Numbered from the stretch's first letter, positions 37,156-46,695 are shown. The stretch: 64,000 nucleotides of DNA from Hungatella effluvii (GCF_003201875.1 NZ_QJKD01000008.1:124001-188000); one strand, 5' to 3'. The notes: generated from the letters alone by a model not told the origin. Numbers and translations are program-made.

Positions 37156-39825
37156 TTATACATCATCAAAGCGCTTTCCCATAGCCCCCTTACCATACCG
37201 CTCCAGCCGTTCCCGCAACTCCTTCAAATCCTTCCGGTCCGTGGTAATCAAATCCTTCTCCAACTGGCTTGCCCGAAACTCCACCGTCAGATTATTATTG
37301 TTCGTTGAAATCATACCGTTGCCGCGTTCAAACCGCACAATGGACATCATCTCCGCCTCCGATAAATGCAGAACCTCTTTAATCTGCTCCGCCTCGTTAT
37401 TCTCCATATTCAGAATGATTTTCGTCTTTGCGTTATTGATAATGCCTCTCCCGTACTTCCCGTCCTTCAGGGCAAAGAAATCAGTCAAATCCTGGGTTGC
37501 ACATACGCCGGAGCCTCCATAACCACGAATAATTTTAAAAATCTCCAACACATATTCCGCCGCCATCTCATTAGAAGCCGCCCCAATGAGTTTCCAGACC
37601 TCATCAATGAAAATGGCCTTCTCCACCGTCCGGTCCTCCTTTGCCTTAGACCAGACAAAATCAAGAGCCACAAACATACCGACAGTCAGCAAATCCCCGG
37701 ACAGCTCCGAAATGTCCAGCACCACATATTTGTTAGATAAATCCACATTGGTCTGCTGGTTGAAGCTGGAGGCGGAACCGTGTACCATGCGGTTTAAAAT
37801 ATTCGCCAGCCTTTTTGTCTCCGCCTTCTCCATCAGCACTTCATGAACGTCTCCAAGAATCGGCATCAGCTTATAGCGTTCCGGCTGTTCCGGGTCAATC
37901 AGGCTTTGGTTTTCATGTGTAATTCCCTTTCGGTTATAGGTGATAATCAATGCCTCGTCCAGGAGCTGCTTTTCCTCATGGCTCATATCAGGAATCAGCA
38001 GGGAAAAGAAAATATGTAAATCCTGTATTTTAGAGGCAAGCTCAGAATGTTGAATCATAGGCCCGTCTAAAATATCGCTGGCAGCCTTATCTGTCTTGCG
38101 TATTTCCATCACATTGATACAGTTTCGGGAAGCCGGGGAAATTTGGATAAAAGAGCCTCCGATGTTCTCGCAGGCTCTCGCAAACTCATGCCCCTTATCC
38201 GGGGCAATGATAAATACCTGAATCCCCTTACGCCTCATGCGCAGCGCCATGAGCTGAAGTGTAAAGGTTTTTCCCGCCCCCGTAGTCCCCATGATTGCCA
38301 TGTTGGCATTTTTATATATCTCCGAATTAAAAATATCCACGATTACCAGGGAGCTGTTCGCCTTGTTAACTCCCATCAGGATTCCGTCCCTGTCCGACAT
38401 CTCATAACTCGTAAATGGATAGCAGCTTGCCACACCGCTGGTCAGCAGGTTCCGCTTTGATCTCTGGTATAAGTTCTTATCCAGATTGACCAGAGGCAGC
38501 GCAGACTGAAATGCACTTTCTTCCTTAAACAGACACGACATGGTATCAATATCCTGGGAATTTAGAAGTTTTTTCATCTCCTTTGCCCGCCATTCAACCT
38601 CATCCGCACTGTATCCGGTCACGGTAATCAAAATACTCATATAGTACAGGTCCTCGCTGCTTCCCAGTCCGTTTTTAAGATAATACCCCGCCCGGATGGA
38701 CTCCGCCAGGTCATCGTAATCACTGTTGGTATCTGACACCTCCTTGATTTTAGAACTGTTCAGACGGATTCTGCGCCCAATCCGCTCCACGCTTTTCGCT
38801 TTGTCCTGTTTATTCAGAAACACATCAATATCAATCCCCTCGCCGGCATTTACTAAAAGCGACAGCCAGCCGGCCGGAACACGGCTCCGATAGCCTGCGG
38901 AAGGGATAAACAGATACGTGTGGTATACACCGTCCATGACAATATAATTTCCATGCTTAAAATCAATGGACTCCGGCGCAAAAAATTCTGTAACCGGTAT
39001 GTTTTCCACGCTCTCCTCGCCGTTTTCCCTGATATACCACGCGACCACCTCATTCATATGCTGGCTCAGCGTCTTCATCGTGCTGGTTCTCCGGTTCAAA
39101 ATGTGGTAAAGCACCTCCACACAAGCCTGCGTGTCGTGTTCCGGGATTATGACCTCGTTTCCGCATTGTGACAAATACTTTTTAGCGGTCTGCACCGCCG
39201 TATTCAGGACCGCCACAATATCGTTCTCATTTTGATTGCGGCTGCTCCGGTAAGTCTCATATTCAAAAATCAGAAAAAACCGGCGGGAAATTGCCTCACG
39301 GGAACCGACAGACCGAATCAGCGACGCATAGTCCTCCTGTAAAAGCCGGCACCGCTCATCCGCCTCCTTCTCTTTATCCCTGCGGATATTTTCAAGGAAT
39401 CCGGAGATATCCGCCTTTTTAGACAGCACTTTTATCTGAAGCTTCACAGGCGCAATCTTTAAGTAGCCTACAAAAGCATAGATGATATTCCGCTGTTCAG
39501 CCGGGCTTCTAAGCAGAAAGTTGACCGGCGTCACCTCCACAATCTTAACGTGCCTGCCATCACTCGTATGGATAATCCCGTCTGTGATACCTGTTATGGG
39601 AATACAACCGGCCGCCAGGGTTCTGGGAACAGGCCCCACATCAACCGGCCCCTCCGGCCGAAACGGCCTGCTGCTTCGTTTTTCTTTTATCTCCTTCCTC
39701 TCTTCCGGCCTGGCTTCATCTCTGCCGGCGGCTCTCTTTCTTCTTTCTCTCTGATATGCCCTTTTTATGTTTTTCAACTGGTTGGTCTGCCCCTGGCTGC
39801 GCTCTGCCGTGCTTTTGTCCGCCAT
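37156..39825 (-). CDS. virB4: VirB4-type secretion ATPase
   Basis: 889 residues from the ATG at 39825 (AGAGGAACGGAG upstream). N-terminal domain with VDVGPVPRTLAAGCIPIT, then the ATPase with Walker A near residue 515 (GTTGAGKT) and Walker B near 741 (IFIDEVWK). This hexameric ATPase powers pilus assembly and transport at the inner face of the membrane. The gene overlaps the PrgI-like gene by about 110 bases in another frame, an unusually long overlap. Confidence 0.92.
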   Translation of the reverse strand: MADKSTAERSQGQTNQLKNIKRAYQRERRKRAAGRDEARPEERKEIKEKRSSRPFRPEGPVDVGPVPRTLAAGCIPITGITDGIIHTSDGRHVKIVEVTPVNFLLRSPAEQRNIIYAFVGYLKIAPVKLQIKVLSKKADISGFLENIRRDKEKEADERCRLLQEDYASLIRSVGSREAISRRFFLIFEYETYRSSRNQNENDIVAVLNTAVQTAKKYLSQCGNEVIIPEHDTQACVEVLYHILNRRTSTMKTLSQHMNEVVAWYIRENGEESVENIPVTEFFAPESIDFKHGNYIVMDGVYHTYLFIPSAGYRSRVPAGWLSLLVNAGEGIDIDVFLNKQDKAKSVERIGRRIRLNSSKIKEVSDTNSDYDDLAESIRAGYYLKNGLGSSEDLYYMSILITVTGYSADEVEWRAKEMKKLLNSQDIDTMSCLFKEESAFQSALPLVNLDKNLYQRSKRNLLTSGVASCYPFTSYEMSDRDGILMGVNKANSSLVIVDIFNSEIYKNANMAIMGTTGAGKTFTLQLMALRMRRKGIQVFIIAPDKGHEFARACENIGGSFIQISPASRNCINVMEIRKTDKAASDILDGPMIQHSELASKIQDLHIFFSLLIPDMSHEEKQLLDEALIITYNRKGITHENQSLIDPEQPERYKLMPILGDVHEVLMEKAETKRLANILNRMVHGSASSFNQQTNVDLSNKYVVLDISELSGDLLTVGMFVALDFVWSKAKEDRTVEKAIFIDEVWKLIGAASNEMAAEYVLEIFKIIRGYGGSGVCATQDLTDFFALKDGKYGRGIINNAKTKIILNMENNEAEQIKEVLHLSEAEMMSIVRFERGNGMISTNNNNLTVEFRASQLEKDLITTDRKDLKELRERLERYGKGAMGKRFDDV

Positions 39826-40216
39826 CTCCGTTCCTCTGCCTCCTCTCTCTGCGTTCTCTGTCCCTGGCAATCTTTTTCAGCCGCCGGCTCCGTTCCAGCC
39901 GGTACCCGGTATCCGGAGGCGCCAATACCCTGCGCTGTCTGACATACCGGAAGAAGCTCATCAAAAACGCAGTCAGACTTTCCCCCTGTATTCCAAGCAG
40001 GGAAACAATCATAACCGGAAGAATGACAGCCACGCCAATATAGATCTTATTCTTCAAGGTGGTATCCAGCATAGTCAGCGGCTTCAGCATAAAAAATACC
40101 AGAATTGCCGTCTCAACAGCATTCCTGGTTCGCAATCTCCCTGACAATACGGTACCCTCCTCCGCAAAATTGGGCGGTATAAAATATAAATCAATTCGCT
40201 CTTTTGGTTCTGACAC
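39716..40216 (-). CDS. PrgI-like (VirB3-like) type IV secretion membrane protein
   Basis: 166 residues from a GTG at 40216 (GAGGTGG upstream). IPPNF near the N-terminus, RNAVETAILVFF, and two membrane segments (about residues 33-52 and 57-75) follow the PrgI pattern; PrgI takes the place of VirB3 in Gram-positive systems and is always next to VirB4. The last 70 residues are extremely basic and are encoded by the part overlapping virB4, so this tail may be an overprinted extension. Confidence 0.75.
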   Translation of the reverse strand: MSEPKERIDLYFIPPNFAEEGTVLSGRLRTRNAVETAILVFFMLKPLTMLDTTLKNKIYIGVAVILPVMIVSLLGIQGESLTAFLMSFFRYVRQRRVLAPPDTGYRLERSRRLKKIARDRERRERRQRNGDGGQKHGRAQPGADQPVEKHKKGISERKKKESRRQR

Positions 40217-40243
40217 CTTACCAAACCACCTCTTTCCTCTCCT

Positions 40244-41023
40244 TCATCGTCTGCGCTTCGTCCAGTACCGACAAAGACCATACCCCGCGATAAAAATCAC
40301 CACCATTAAGTAGATCTCCGGCCAGTGCATTGACGTTATTTCAATCTTCTTATCACTGCTTTCAGGAATAACACGGGAAAATTGTTCCGCTTTTTCAATT
40401 CCAGCACCGCTTTCATTTATCCGTTCCCATGCCTCTCTCTGATCAGCCCCATCACCTTCAGGCAAAACCTGTATCTCCATCAGACAGGTATGATTATCCT
40501 TTACCTCCAAAACCTCCCCGCCAATGCTGACTGTATAGTATTTTTTGTTCCATACGGCCTCCGCCTCCTTAATCTGATAACGCCCCTCCGGCACCGGCAG
40601 ATTATAGCGGTACTCATTTTCATAGGTCAGAAAGCAGGTTTTTTCCAAATGCGTCTCCACGTTTTCAATCACTACCCGGATACTGCCGGAAAAATGTCTG
40701 ATGACTTTTCCCCGAACCGCCAGAGTTCCTGCCGCTGCTTCTGTATCCGTAAAATATGCCTCATAGTCATCCGTCTCCAGAATGTGGTCCGCTTTTACCA
40801 TGACACTGCCGTCCTCAAATCTTACATAACTCCCATTCTCCGGGTCAAAGGCCCAGCCGTCCTCCAGCATTCTTCCGTCCTCCCCAAAGCCATGCCCTTC
40901 CTGCCATTTTACAATGACCGGAATATCCTGGTTTTCCGTCCGGTACTGACTTCCATAGGCAGGCGCCTGGAGAAAAAGCGCCGCCAAAAGTCCCAAAACC
41001 ATTCGTGTGCTCCCGTATTTCAT
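40244..41023 (-). CDS. Exported, C-terminally membrane-anchored protein of the secretion operon
   Basis: 259 residues; GAGGAGG 7 bases before the ATG. Signal peptide (MVLGLLAALFLQAPAYG), a beta-rich extracellular part with a prealbumin-like stretch (VPEGRYQIKEAEAVW), then one membrane helix and a basic end (YWTKRRR). Such proteins recur between the wall hydrolase and PrgI in these operons. Role unknown; it may brace the channel outside the membrane. Confidence 0.65.
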   Translation of the reverse strand: MKYGSTRMVLGLLAALFLQAPAYGSQYRTENQDIPVIVKWQEGHGFGEDGRMLEDGWAFDPENGSYVRFEDGSVMVKADHILETDDYEAYFTDTEAAAGTLAVRGKVIRHFSGSIRVVIENVETHLEKTCFLTYENEYRYNLPVPEGRYQIKEAEAVWNKKYYTVSIGGEVLEVKDNHTCLMEIQVLPEGDGADQREAWERINESGAGIEKAEQFSRVIPESSDKKIEITSMHWPEIYLMVVIFIAGYGLCRYWTKRRR

Positions 41024-41038
41024 ATAAACAGACCTCCT

Positions 41039-43054
41039 CTATGTACCTATAATCCAGAAAGCCCCGTCGTCCAGATCTCTGCCATACGACTGAATGGTAT
41101 CAACGCTGTAAACCTTCCCGGTCCTGCTCCGGCTTCCCGGGTCAGCAATCGTTATGTATCCCTGTGCGTTTACTCCCGTGAGTACGATATAGTGTCCGCT
41201 GCTTCCCGATATGGTATTGGGGGCGCAGATTACCACAACCAGCTTCCCCTGCTTTAACGATTGGACCACCTCTGACATCCGGTTCTTCCCCACACGCTTT
41301 ACTGTCAGCCCCCAATGGAGGGCCGCATTCCTGGGGAATGAATGGCTGGTACCCTGTCCGGAAACGTATTCCCCATGTTCAATGGAATAATCCGCTGTCA
41401 TTTTAGGCGTTACCGTCTCTCCGGTTAAGGTAGATATGACAATCGCCATTGCGGTAGGGCCGCAGCCAGCGCTGCCAATGGTACTGCTGCCGTACTTCAT
41501 ACTTTTCCACGGCTCCTCTCCCTGATTAAAATATACGACTTCCTTCACACAGCCGGAAACCGTCTCATATGAAATGGCATCGCCCGCAGTATCAATATCC
41601 CCCATAATTCCATCTTCAGAAGCGCCCACACCCGTTATAAATTCCTTCCAGCTAAACATCTGAAATAGGATATCCTTCATGCTGCGCGTCCCATCCTGTA
41701 TTGCCTGCAATAGTTTTACCACCAGGTTAAAAAGGGAGCGGCTTGTCACATATCGGTACTCATAGCCTGTGCTGGTTTCTGAAAGCTCACGGTTCAGCTT
41801 CAATAAAATAGAATACTGTGCAATCGTTATGGTTGTCTCTGTTTTCTCCTCCCCCTCGCCTTCGGAAATTGTCACTTCCCTGATTCTCGTTAAATTCCAG
41901 CCAAAAAACGTATCCAATTCCGATGCGATGGTTGCTTTCATCATGTTGAGGGAAACACTGTCTGAAGGATTTGCCGCAATCCCTCCGTCCGGGATATCGC
42001 CTCCCCCGCCCAACAGCGCCATCACCTTCGCTACATAGGCAGGTGTTTCCCCATTCTGGGGAATCCGGTATCCTGCGTCCCGCACCGCCTTTCCGCCTGC
42101 GTTATAGGCTGCTATCGCAAGCTCCAGACCGTTTGAATAGGCTGAAAATGCCTTGATTTGGGCAGCAATATACTTTGCGCCTCCCATAATGTTCTGCTGG
42201 GGGTCATAGGGGTCTGTAACGCCCAGTTCTCTTGCAGTAGCCGGCATCAGCTGCATAATGCCAATCGCCCCTGCGTGTGACACTGCGTTAGGGTTAAAAT
42301 CAGACTCCGTTTTTGCCATTGCCTTTAGAAGGGAAACCGACACATCATAGGTAGCGGCCGCCAGTTCAAAATACGCATCGTATTCACTGGTTAAATCCGT
42401 AGAAAAAGAATCAGATCCGCCATATCCGCCAAAACTCCTAATCTGGGAACCGGTCCATTTTTCCTCAAACATAACTGCCAGGTACCGGCTTAACTGGGGA
42501 ACCAGGACCTCCTCATACTCGTCCCTGATAATCTCGTATTCGTCACAGCCTGAGCCATCAAAATCAGCTTCGATTTCCTCCAGGATTGTGTCCCGCTTTT
42601 CCTCAATCAATGACAGAACCTCATTTTTCGCCTCCGGCTGTGACAGTACCGCCTCTATGCGTGTCTGCAAATTCAGCAATTCCGCCTGTCTGGCCTGGCT
42701 CACATAATCATCCGGGCTGCCAAAACCGATATAGGACAGCACCAGAGACAATAAATTCGCCACAATATACATGACAAGAAATATAATCACAAGCAGGGCG
42801 CCTATAAATTTCCAGAATGTCTTACTGGTAACGACCGCTGCAATCACTGCGCCCAGCGGCCCCCCTGCGGCAGCTCCCACCGTTGCTCCGGCAGAAGCCC
42901 CGCCGCTCCCGGCCGCGCCAATCGCCGCCTGGGCCGCCTGGACGGAATGGGCCGTCTGGTATACCTGATTTGCTGCTTTTGCTGCCTGGGCGGCTTTTTC
43001 AGCCGCCTGGTCAGGGAAATCAGAATCCAGTCCGTCTCCTCCTATTCTTCTCAC
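41039..43054 (-). CDS. Bifunctional wall hydrolase of the secretion system: SLT plus C39-like peptidase
   Basis: 671 residues from a GTG that overlaps the virB6 stop (GTGA). An alanine-rich start, one membrane helix near residue 85, then a lytic transglycosylase domain (about 225-340: AKTESDFNPNAVSHAGAIGI, with the catalytic Glu in TES, and AYNAGG). The C-terminal about 160 residues are a papain-like C39 peptidase: Cys in SAGCGPTAMA, His in SGHYIVLTG, Asp in IADPGSRS. It should open peptidoglycan for the channel, as VirB1/CwlT-type proteins do; C39 instead of NlpC/P60 is the less common pairing. Confidence 0.88.
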   Translation of the reverse strand: MRRIGGDGLDSDFPDQAAEKAAQAAKAANQVYQTAHSVQAAQAAIGAAGSGGASAGATVGAAAGGPLGAVIAAVVTSKTFWKFIGALLVIIFLVMYIVANLLSLVLSYIGFGSPDDYVSQARQAELLNLQTRIEAVLSQPEAKNEVLSLIEEKRDTILEEIEADFDGSGCDEYEIIRDEYEEVLVPQLSRYLAVMFEEKWTGSQIRSFGGYGGSDSFSTDLTSEYDAYFELAAATYDVSVSLLKAMAKTESDFNPNAVSHAGAIGIMQLMPATARELGVTDPYDPQQNIMGGAKYIAAQIKAFSAYSNGLELAIAAYNAGGKAVRDAGYRIPQNGETPAYVAKVMALLGGGGDIPDGGIAANPSDSVSLNMMKATIASELDTFFGWNLTRIREVTISEGEGEEKTETTITIAQYSILLKLNRELSETSTGYEYRYVTSRSLFNLVVKLLQAIQDGTRSMKDILFQMFSWKEFITGVGASEDGIMGDIDTAGDAISYETVSGCVKEVVYFNQGEEPWKSMKYGSSTIGSAGCGPTAMAIVISTLTGETVTPKMTADYSIEHGEYVSGQGTSHSFPRNAALHWGLTVKRVGKNRMSEVVQSLKQGKLVVVICAPNTISGSSGHYIVLTGVNAQGYITIADPGSRSRTGKVYSVDTIQSYGRDLDDGAFWIIGT

Positions 43055-45489
43055 CTCCCCTTGTTTTGCTTGGAACCATTCTTCCCTTTAGCCTGCTTTT
43101 CTGAAGGATTCTCCTTTTTAGGAGCTGGCTTCTGTTTCCTCTTAGGAACTTCCGGCAGGACTTCCTTATAGGTCTTTTCATAATGAACCTTGCCGTCCTT
43201 TTGCAAGGTCGCCTTGATACCGGACTGAACCGGTTCCAGCTTCACTTCATAGAACCGTTTTCCACCCGCCTCCACAACCTGGTGGGGCGTATTGGGCTTC
43301 TCATATTCATCTGCTGCAAATCTGGCATACTTCACTCCGTCATGTTCAAACTGCTGATACCCCCGATTGTCCGGTATGGATACGCCGTGTTTCTGATCCG
43401 GAACGCCCTGTCCGCCTCCAGATACGCCGCTGGATGTCAGGCTACCTCTGGTATCGTTTTCTGTTCTTCCCGGTTCAGCAGAACCTGCCGCCCCTGTCTG
43501 GGCCGTGATACTGCTTCCCGCTTCTGCTGTCATGCTGTTCTGACCTGCCACGGACTTATTCCCAGACACGCCGGCATCCGAACCAAACGGATTACCTGAT
43601 ACGCCCTGTGCATCTGCCATCTGCAAATGACCGCTTTCCTGGCCGCCTGACGCCACAGAGCCACCTTGAACCGAACCGTCTGTCCCCTCGCTCACATCAG
43701 CACTCTGGTAACCGGAATCAAAGGTAATACCGGAGCCTGCCGCACTGCTGTCATCAAACAATACCCCGTCTGTGTTCATCGTGCCCAGACTGTCTGTTAG
43801 GCCTGTATCCACACTGTCACCTGCGCCGATACTCATGCCGTCTGCCATTCCTGTGTCCATATTGTCTCCTGCGCCAATACCCACGCTGTCTGCCATGCCC
43901 GTGTCTGCATTGTCTCCTGCGCCGATACCCATGCCGTCTGCCATGCCCGTGTCCACATTATCTCCCGCAGCAATACCCACGCTGTCTGCAGCATTAGCGT
44001 CAATGCTGTCATAATCAGAAAATGCTCCGCCCATATTGGCTGCTTCAAATGTATCATCAGAATCAAACGGACCGGCTTCCACTGAATTTCCGTCCGCTTC
44101 AACCGCCCCATCAAAGTTTTCAGCCGGAATTGCCGCGTTTCCACCATAGTCCATATCAGAACTCATCATTCCAGAATCTATATCTCCTGAGAACGGACCT
44201 TCTGCATATTTGTCAGAAAGTGGTGTTTCAAATCCCATGCCATCGGCAGCTTTACCTTCTTCTGCCAAATCATTGCTCTTTGAGGACGGATTCTCCTGAT
44301 AAGAAGGTACGCCCATATCCGCACCAAATGTTTGATTATCCGGCACAGCGGAATCCTTTGGCATACCATGAGGTTTCTCCTGGGAATCTCCATTCTTCTG
44401 CCCTGACATCGGCACGCCCATATCGGGACCATTTCCTGCCATGGCCGCTGAATCTGCACCGTTTGATGGCTTTCCGCCCATGCCGCTTGCACCTGGACCG
44501 CCCATCGGAATCGGGCTTCCCACACCGGAAGCCATACTCCCCGCCCCCGGACCTTTCCTGCCACCGGACGGTGAACCATGCCCTCCTGTAGAACCTCCAA
44601 ACTGTGAAAATACACGTCCCAGCATCATCATAAGACCAAGACCGCCCATGCCAGGGCTTGTCCGGCCCAGATTGACGCCCAATGACGCCATATATGAATC
44701 GAGCTTAAACACAATTTTTCCAAATCCAACCAGACACAGAGTCGCTGCAAAAAATTTCGTAAATCCGTATCCGCTTGCCATCATATTTCCATATCCGCTT
44801 AAATAGACTTTCAGGCACCACGCATCCAATATAATAAGTACCACCTGCCCGCCAAACATCTTCGACCAGGAGGCCAGGATATTGTTCGTCGCTTTTGACC
44901 CGCCGGTTGCAAAGGCAAGAGGAGCCGTATACGAAAACACCCCAAGAAGGACATAGCGCTCCGCCATAATAAACAATAGCTTTAAATAATTCCAGGCAAC
45001 CATAAACTGAATAATTACCAGCAATAACTGTATATTCAATGAGTCAATTCCCAGTCCTGATGTAACAGCTTCAGCCACGGAAGTAAAATCAGCAAAAGAA
45101 ACAACCGTAATTTGAGTTCCCGTCACCCAGTCATACGGAGTTCCCGCCACATCCAGAACATAATTTACAATGCTTTTTGCCCCGGTCACCATGAAAAGAC
45201 AGATGCAGCTCCGTATTACAAGTTCCATCGGATCTTCCGAATTTAAGTATTTTCCAAACATGCCCTTTAAAAGCTGCCAAATAAAAATGAGCAGTAAAAT
45301 AGCAATCGCCAAAGGAACGATTGCCTCCCTGTATAAATCCTTTACCACGCTGAACAATTCCTCAAATAAATCCAGATTGCAGGACAGCAGTTCGGTAAAG
45401 ACCTGATTGACAATCTCCATCATGTCAATGATAAACTGCGAACACTGCTCCCTGACCGCTTCAAGAAGCATTTGTATCAGCCATCCCAT
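43051..45489 (-). CDS. VirB6-like multi-spanning channel protein with repeat-rich tail
   Basis: 812 residues. The first 290 hold an amphipathic start and about six membrane helices (LAIAILLLIFIWQLL, LLLVIIQFMVAWNYLKLLFI, VVLIILDAWCL and others), matching VirB6/TrbL-type proteins. The rest is hydrophilic: a glycine/proline-rich part, 16-residue acidic repeats near 505-570, and a very basic end (KRKQKPAPKKENPSEK). In Gram-positive systems such tails extend to the wall or the cytosol. It is followed by the wall hydrolase with a 4-base overlap. Confidence 0.85.
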   Translation of the reverse strand: MGWLIQMLLEAVREQCSQFIIDMMEIVNQVFTELLSCNLDLFEELFSVVKDLYREAIVPLAIAILLLIFIWQLLKGMFGKYLNSEDPMELVIRSCICLFMVTGAKSIVNYVLDVAGTPYDWVTGTQITVVSFADFTSVAEAVTSGLGIDSLNIQLLLVIIQFMVAWNYLKLLFIMAERYVLLGVFSYTAPLAFATGGSKATNNILASWSKMFGGQVVLIILDAWCLKVYLSGYGNMMASGYGFTKFFAATLCLVGFGKIVFKLDSYMASLGVNLGRTSPGMGGLGLMMMLGRVFSQFGGSTGGHGSPSGGRKGPGAGSMASGVGSPIPMGGPGASGMGGKPSNGADSAAMAGNGPDMGVPMSGQKNGDSQEKPHGMPKDSAVPDNQTFGADMGVPSYQENPSSKSNDLAEEGKAADGMGFETPLSDKYAEGPFSGDIDSGMMSSDMDYGGNAAIPAENFDGAVEADGNSVEAGPFDSDDTFEAANMGGAFSDYDSIDANAADSVGIAAGDNVDTGMADGMGIGAGDNADTGMADSVGIGAGDNMDTGMADGMSIGAGDSVDTGLTDSLGTMNTDGVLFDDSSAAGSGITFDSGYQSADVSEGTDGSVQGGSVASGGQESGHLQMADAQGVSGNPFGSDAGVSGNKSVAGQNSMTAEAGSSITAQTGAAGSAEPGRTENDTRGSLTSSGVSGGGQGVPDQKHGVSIPDNRGYQQFEHDGVKYARFAADEYEKPNTPHQVVEAGGKRFYEVKLEPVQSGIKATLQKDGKVHYEKTYKEVLPEVPKRKQKPAPKKENPSEKQAKGKNGSKQNKGR
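43776..43990 (-). repeat. Tandem 48-bp repeats in the virB6-like gene
   Basis: About 4.5 copies of a 16-residue unit of the form ADGMGIGAGDNVDTGM. The copies differ at a few positions only. Copy number could change by slippage. Confidence 0.85.
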
Positions 45490-45530
45490 GCTTTATGGTA
45501 TGTTCTTAGTCCTATAGACTTTCCAGTCAA
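45477..45530 (-). CDS. Possible 17-residue coupling peptide before virB6
   Basis: TTG at 45530 with AAAGGAGGGG upstream; it encodes about MTGKSIGLRTYHKAWDG and its TGA lies 9 bases inside virB6, whose own ATG (45489) lacks a ribosome binding site. Translation of virB6 may depend on this short frame. Weak evidence. Confidence 0.3.
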   Translation of the reverse strand: MTGKSIGLRTYHKAWDG

Positions 45531-45578
45531 ATACCCCTCCTTTCCGCCGGGGAAGCGCCGGCAATTTTTTAGACTTTG

Positions 45579-46022
45579 TTAACCGCTAAACTCACTCTTT
45601 GGTATGATTTTTTCCATGTAGGTTACGATAGCCCCAAGCGTCATTAATACAGCCCAGCAGACCACAATCCGTTTCAACCACGCCCGCGACTCGTCCACTG
45701 TCTTTCCTGATTTTGAGAAGTTCATCAAAAACAGGCACACAGCCGAACACACCACCGCTGCCACCGTAGCAATTCCGGCAACGTCCTTGTAAACGTTCTG
45801 CATGGCACTTTTGGCAATATCAAAAATATCGTCTGCCGATACCGGCATAATCAGGCAGGCCGTACAGGTCACGACCATAAATGCAAAAAACGCAATCTGC
45901 GGGATAAAGATTAACATACGGCTGCGCTGAACCCGCTGCAGCTCTGCCATCATGCCCGCTGCTTCCACCTCTGCCATTTCCTTCATATTCTTCCACTGCA
46001 TTTGTACTTTTCCAGAATGCAA
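45579..46022 (-). CDS. VirB2/TrbC-like pilin
   Basis: 147 residues from a TTG at 46022, chosen because GGAGGTGA lies 7 bases upstream; the longer frame to 46097 would translate the leader hairpin. A long N-terminal segment is followed by a signal-like helix (IFIPQIAFFAFMVVTCTACL), then IFDIAKSAMQNVYKDVAGIA and two more hydrophobic stretches. This is the layout of VirB2-type pilins of Gram-positive systems. First gene of the secretion operon. Confidence 0.75.
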   Translation of the reverse strand: MHSGKVQMQWKNMKEMAEVEAAGMMAELQRVQRSRMLIFIPQIAFFAFMVVTCTACLIMPVSADDIFDIAKSAMQNVYKDVAGIATVAAVVCSAVCLFLMNFSKSGKTVDESRAWLKRIVVCWAVLMTLGAIVTYMEKIIPKSEFSG

Positions 46023-46057
46023 CTTCCCTTCACCTCCAATTCCAATATTCGGACAAT

Positions 46058-46087
46058 AAAAAAGCAACCATTCCGAAAAATGATTGC
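46058..46087 (-). terminator. Leader hairpin of the secretion operon
   Basis: Minus strand: GCAATCATT, TTTCGG loop, AATGGTTGC, then TTTTTT. It lies about 69 bases below the predicted transcription start and before the pilin start codon, so it is placed to attenuate the secretion operon. Confidence 0.75.
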
Positions 46088-46162
46088 CTGTCCCCACCGA
46101 TTCAGTTGTATCAGATATTATGGCCTCCCATCATGTCCTCATGCATAAAATCTGACCTTATC

Positions 46163-46240
46163 ATTATAATTCTTTTAAAATTGTGTGTCAATAATGTTGC
46201 TGGTGCAATAGTGTCTCATAATAGTCTCAATGTTATTGCA
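46163..46240 (-). promoter_or_regulatory. Consensus promoter and operator of the secretion operon
   Basis: TTGACA (46186-46191), 17-base spacer, TATAAT (46163-46168). Just upstream, TGCAATA and TATTGCA (46204-46240) frame two direct copies of TGAGACnCTATT-like sequence, a likely activator or repressor site. Confidence 0.8.
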
Positions 46241-46307
46241 CAGAGAAAAAGAGGGCCGAAACACTTTAAGCCCTCTCATCTTCTACTTTATTTTGCTTTC
46301 CTCCTTA

Positions 46308-46550
46308 TCAGCTTGCCTTTTTCGCCATCGTCATCGCAACAGGAAAATAATCAATTCGATAACACAGATTTGCTGTCTCAAAGCAGGCATGATCCAGTGC
46401 GATTTCCACAATCCGCTTCACTCTCGCCGTTTTTAATCTTCTGCCATTATAGAAATAGCAGGCGGGTTCCCCTACCTGGAGCGGAAATTCCAACATCCCG
46501 GAAATCAGTATGCTGCGTTTCTCACAGAGATTTGATAACATTTGACTCAT
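46308..46550 (-). CDS. Small hypothetical element protein
   Basis: 80 residues; AAGGAGG 6 bases before the ATG. MLSNLCEKRSILISGMLEFP, then a basic stretch (GRRLKTARVKRIVEIA). No family recognised. It lies downstream of the second structured RNA; its start overlaps the stop of the small frame 46547-46695 as ATGA. Confidence 0.55.
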   Translation of the reverse strand: MSQMLSNLCEKRSILISGMLEFPLQVGEPACYFYNGRRLKTARVKRIVEIALDHACFETANLCYRIDYFPVAMTMAKKAS

Positions 46551-46695
46551 ACGATACCTCCTTGCCTTTGACTGTACCTCTCATTGCCAACTTGTCTTTC
46601 CTGGAACATTTTTGATATTGCTGTCATTCTTCTGGTGAATTGCTTCTCTTCTAACTGCTTTTTCCTTCCAACCAATTCTCTCTATCTATTGTCAT
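46547..46695 (-). CDS. Possible small basic protein in two frames (frameshift or leader peptide)
   Basis: ATG at 46695 with AAAGGAGGG upstream opens a 14-codon frame (MTIDRENWLEGKSS). A second frame, one base back, runs from the same place to the TGA at 46547 that overlaps the next gene's ATG. A -1 shift on GGAAAAAGC would join them to a 49-residue basic protein (MTIDRENWLEGK then KQLEEKQFTRRM...). It could be programmed slippage, a recent indel or a plain leader peptide. Confidence 0.35.
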
